Of a stretch of 64,000 nucleotides of DNA, positions 62,059 through 64,000 are shown one piece after another. Source of the DNA: Heterodera schachtii (Eukaryota; Nematoda; Chromadorea; Rhabditida; Heteroderidae). Both the position numbers and the translations under genes were made by a program. The stretch's first letter is position 1. Each line of letters begins with the position of its first letter. The notes under the pieces were generated by a model. That model did not search any database. It had not been told where the DNA came from and saw only the letters and a list, made by a program, of their open reading frames with translations. Location of the stretch: assembly GCA_023374025.1 (NCBI GenBank), contig SIJG01000025.1, forward strand, positions 946,845 to 1,010,844, given 5' to 3'.

Positions 62059-62292
62059 AAAAAAACAATTTGGCCCCATAAATGAGAAATTGATTTTTCA
62101 ACTATTTTTCGCATTAGTGAGTCGAAACTATTTTAACAAGTGGGTAGCCAGACCCCTTGCCTTACTTAGGCATGTTCAAAAATTTACCATTTTCACGTAA
62201 GTTTTTTTATTTTTCAGTTTTAAAGGCCACCCCCTGGCTGCTCAGCTCAATTGCAATGCAAATTTACGCATTTTACGGTTGGCATACACTAC

Positions 62293-63787
62293 CCCCATTC
62301 GTTGAGTTTGTTGATTCCTCAATTGTTGGCTCCGTGGTAGTGGTGGTGGTGGTGGTGCTGGTGGTGGTGGTGGTGGTGGGCTTGGTAATCACTTCCAATT
62401 GTCGAGTCGTCGTCGTCGTGGTCGTCGTGCTCGTTTCCACATCCAACATATCAATTGTGAAGTTTTCGTTTGAAAAATGCACGTCCTTTTGGCCAAACAT
62501 TGCTTCACAGGCCACCACGGCCTTGACAGCTTCCCCAATTTGTTGGTTAATGCTAACAAGATGTGGATCACCAACGCAACCCCATTCAGTTTTGAAATAC
62601 TCATTGCCTAAAGAAAAATGCGCAAGTCTGAATTCTTTAAATTTTAAATATGAAATTTGCAGAAAAAACATTTCTAGATTTGTAATATATAATATAAAGA
62701 AAATTGTATTTTAACGAAAAAAAGGATGATTGCTGAATTTGATTAAAAAAGAAAAAAGCGAAATCTATTTCATAAAATTTAGTCGTAGATAGACTAACCT
62801 AAATATTTTAAGGAAAACTTTTTTTAATTTTTACACAAAGCATTTTTAAATTTTATAAAAGAAAATCCAATAAACAATTATAATTTAAAATTTTCCTCAT
62901 AAATATCAATTTTATAAAAAGAAAATCGAATCAAAAATTTTCTAAAATCGATTTAAATTTTCGAAAAATTTTAGACCATCAAATTTAGAAAATTAAAGTG
63001 AAAATATTCTCATAACCAATTCAGTCTCTAATTATAAGATAAAAATTTATGAAAATACAAACACAAATTTTGTCAATTTTGTCCACCTTTATTGCATCTG
63101 GCCATGAAGCAGTAATGGTCATTGTGCAGGCATTTGCCCTCCAACAAACTGCCAATTCCGTTCACATCAAATTGCCCCAATTTGCACATTAATCCATTTG
63201 GGATGGGCAGAAGCACAAATTGTTCATTGCCCATGTCTTGGCCCTTTTCACCGTAATGGCATTCGCACATAAGGCCCTTTTGCCGAGGGGCACGTTCTTC
63301 GTAGGTTTGTCTGGATAGTTCGCCACACTCGAAGGATGTGCGCTTAAAGTTCGCGCACCACCACAAAATGCGCGAAAAGCCAAGGCGACCAGCTGTAAGC
63401 AGCAGGATTTTCATAATTAAAGCACAATTTTTTTTTCAGCATATTGTTTTTTTCCCGGGGTTAGGATTTTGCATTGTTTTTGGGGCGAGGGGAGGGTGCT
63501 TTAGCCCCTCCCCCCTGGCTACGCTGTTGGACGAATACACAATTTTTTTTGTTGCAAATCCGTTGTTTCGGTATCGGACTTGGCTAATTGTAAGCAGATT
63601 GTGCCAAGTATGCAAGCCAGATCTTTTAGCAACCCGACTATTAAACATTTTTCTTGGTAACCTCTTGTGCAAGTAATGGCTGCACAATATTGATCGGTGC
63701 CATTGCATTCTTCAACTCTCTGGTCATCAGATCTGAACACCCATCGGTCAAAGCTATGGACAACGTTGCCAGCTTTGCATTTCAGAC
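62293..63787 (-). CDS. Secreted Cys-rich protein with two poly-Thr runs (5' end outside window)
   Basis: Three exons, all phase 1 in and out: 63662-63787 (LKCKAGNVVHSF..., ECNGTDQYCAAITCTR), 63087-63392 (AGRLGFSRILWWCANFKRTS..., CECHYGEKGQ, GLMCKLGQFDV, CLHNDHYCFMARCNKG) and 62293-62607 (GNEYFKTEWGCVGDP..., CEAMFGQ, then T8 and T16-type Thr runs). The build repeats that of the 46.5-49.2 kb gene: first exon ending C-x-x-x-C-(N/T)-x-G at a phase-1 intron, second exon with a GC or WC start and C-x-C. At least two domains are present here. The signal-peptide exon should lie beyond 64000 and the 3' end below 62293. Intron 63393-63661 carries the G/C-tract element (63480-63530). Confidence 0.65.
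63480..63530. repeat. G-tract/C-tract transposon-like end, second copy
   Basis: ggggcgaggggagggtgctttagcccctcccccctggctacgc matches the arrangement at 13935-14003: purine G-tract, ctttagcccc, C-tract, ctacgc. Confidence 0.6.
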
Positions 63788-64000
63788 CTTGGATAGATAG
63801 ATAGGTACGGTAATTTCGAGAAAAAATAGATTGATGAACTTAATTCGATTTTTACCGGTTTTTTATTTTTGATATGACCGGGACCTACGCAATTATGGAA
63901 TTGTATTTTATAAAAAATATAATTTATTTTTTCATGGTCTTACTAATCTGAATATATAAAATTGAATAAATGAAATCACCTACAAGCTCTGAATATTAAT

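Noticed and set aside
63189..63383. Alternative frame reading AFRAFCGGARTLSAHPS
   Set aside because: The other frame has the family's Cys pattern and joins both neighbouring exons in phase 1.

Overview
This window is nuclear DNA of a eukaryote, most likely a nematode, probably a tylenchid. It is AT-rich, and its coding DNA is split into short exons by introns that are mostly 35-60 bp with GT-AG ends. The recognisable proteins fit this: an ELO fatty-acid elongase, a poly(A) polymerase, nematode-type CC-domain secreted proteins, and secreted cysteine-rich proteins with poly-Thr linkers. Gene models below were built by eye from reading frame, splice sites and phase, so exon ends may be off by a few bases where noted.

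Layout. 0-3.3 kb: the 3' end of a small secreted-type protein family with helix-turn-helix (HTH)-like repeats, then a MULE transposase with introns. 3.5-5.7 kb (minus): a complete eight-exon elongase. 7.1-9.2 kb (minus): two decayed copies of the HTH family, the second cut off by a 4.1-kb satellite array (about 24 units of 166 bp, 9.2-13.2 kb). 13.35-17.7 kb (minus): a complete eight-exon, 423-aa FAD-linked oxidase of the bacterial alditol/xylitol oxidase type, with a signal peptide and introns carrying MITEs and a foldback element. 18.6-19.1 kb: another frameshifted HTH-family copy.

20.4-38.0 kb (minus): an 18-exon gene that starts with a signal peptide and contains two diverged copies of an unrecognised helical module. 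It is followed on the same strand, and in a compatible splice phase, by a ten-exon poly(A) polymerase. The sequence allows two readings: two adjacent genes (possibly an operon), or a single ~2,440-aa fusion. This is the most interesting locus here.

38.9-44.3 kb (plus): an eleven-exon secreted Cys-rich protein ending in CC domains. 46.5-49.2 kb (plus): a complete six-exon secreted protein with two Cys-rich domains joined by a poly-Thr linker. 51.3-63.8 kb (minus): a field of exons from related secreted Cys-rich proteins, including one partial gene with two poly-Thr stretches that runs off the right edge. Gene boundaries in this field are uncertain.

The spaces between genes and the long introns are full of small non-autonomous elements. 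These include TA-flanked MITEs, a hAT-type MITE with an 8-bp target duplication, foldbacks of 0.3-0.8 kb, and islands of short tandem GC-rich words. The combination of secreted small proteins, a candidate bacterial-origin enzyme and heavy repeat load resembles an effector-rich, fast-changing region of a plant-parasitic nematode; that is an inference from content, not shown directly.
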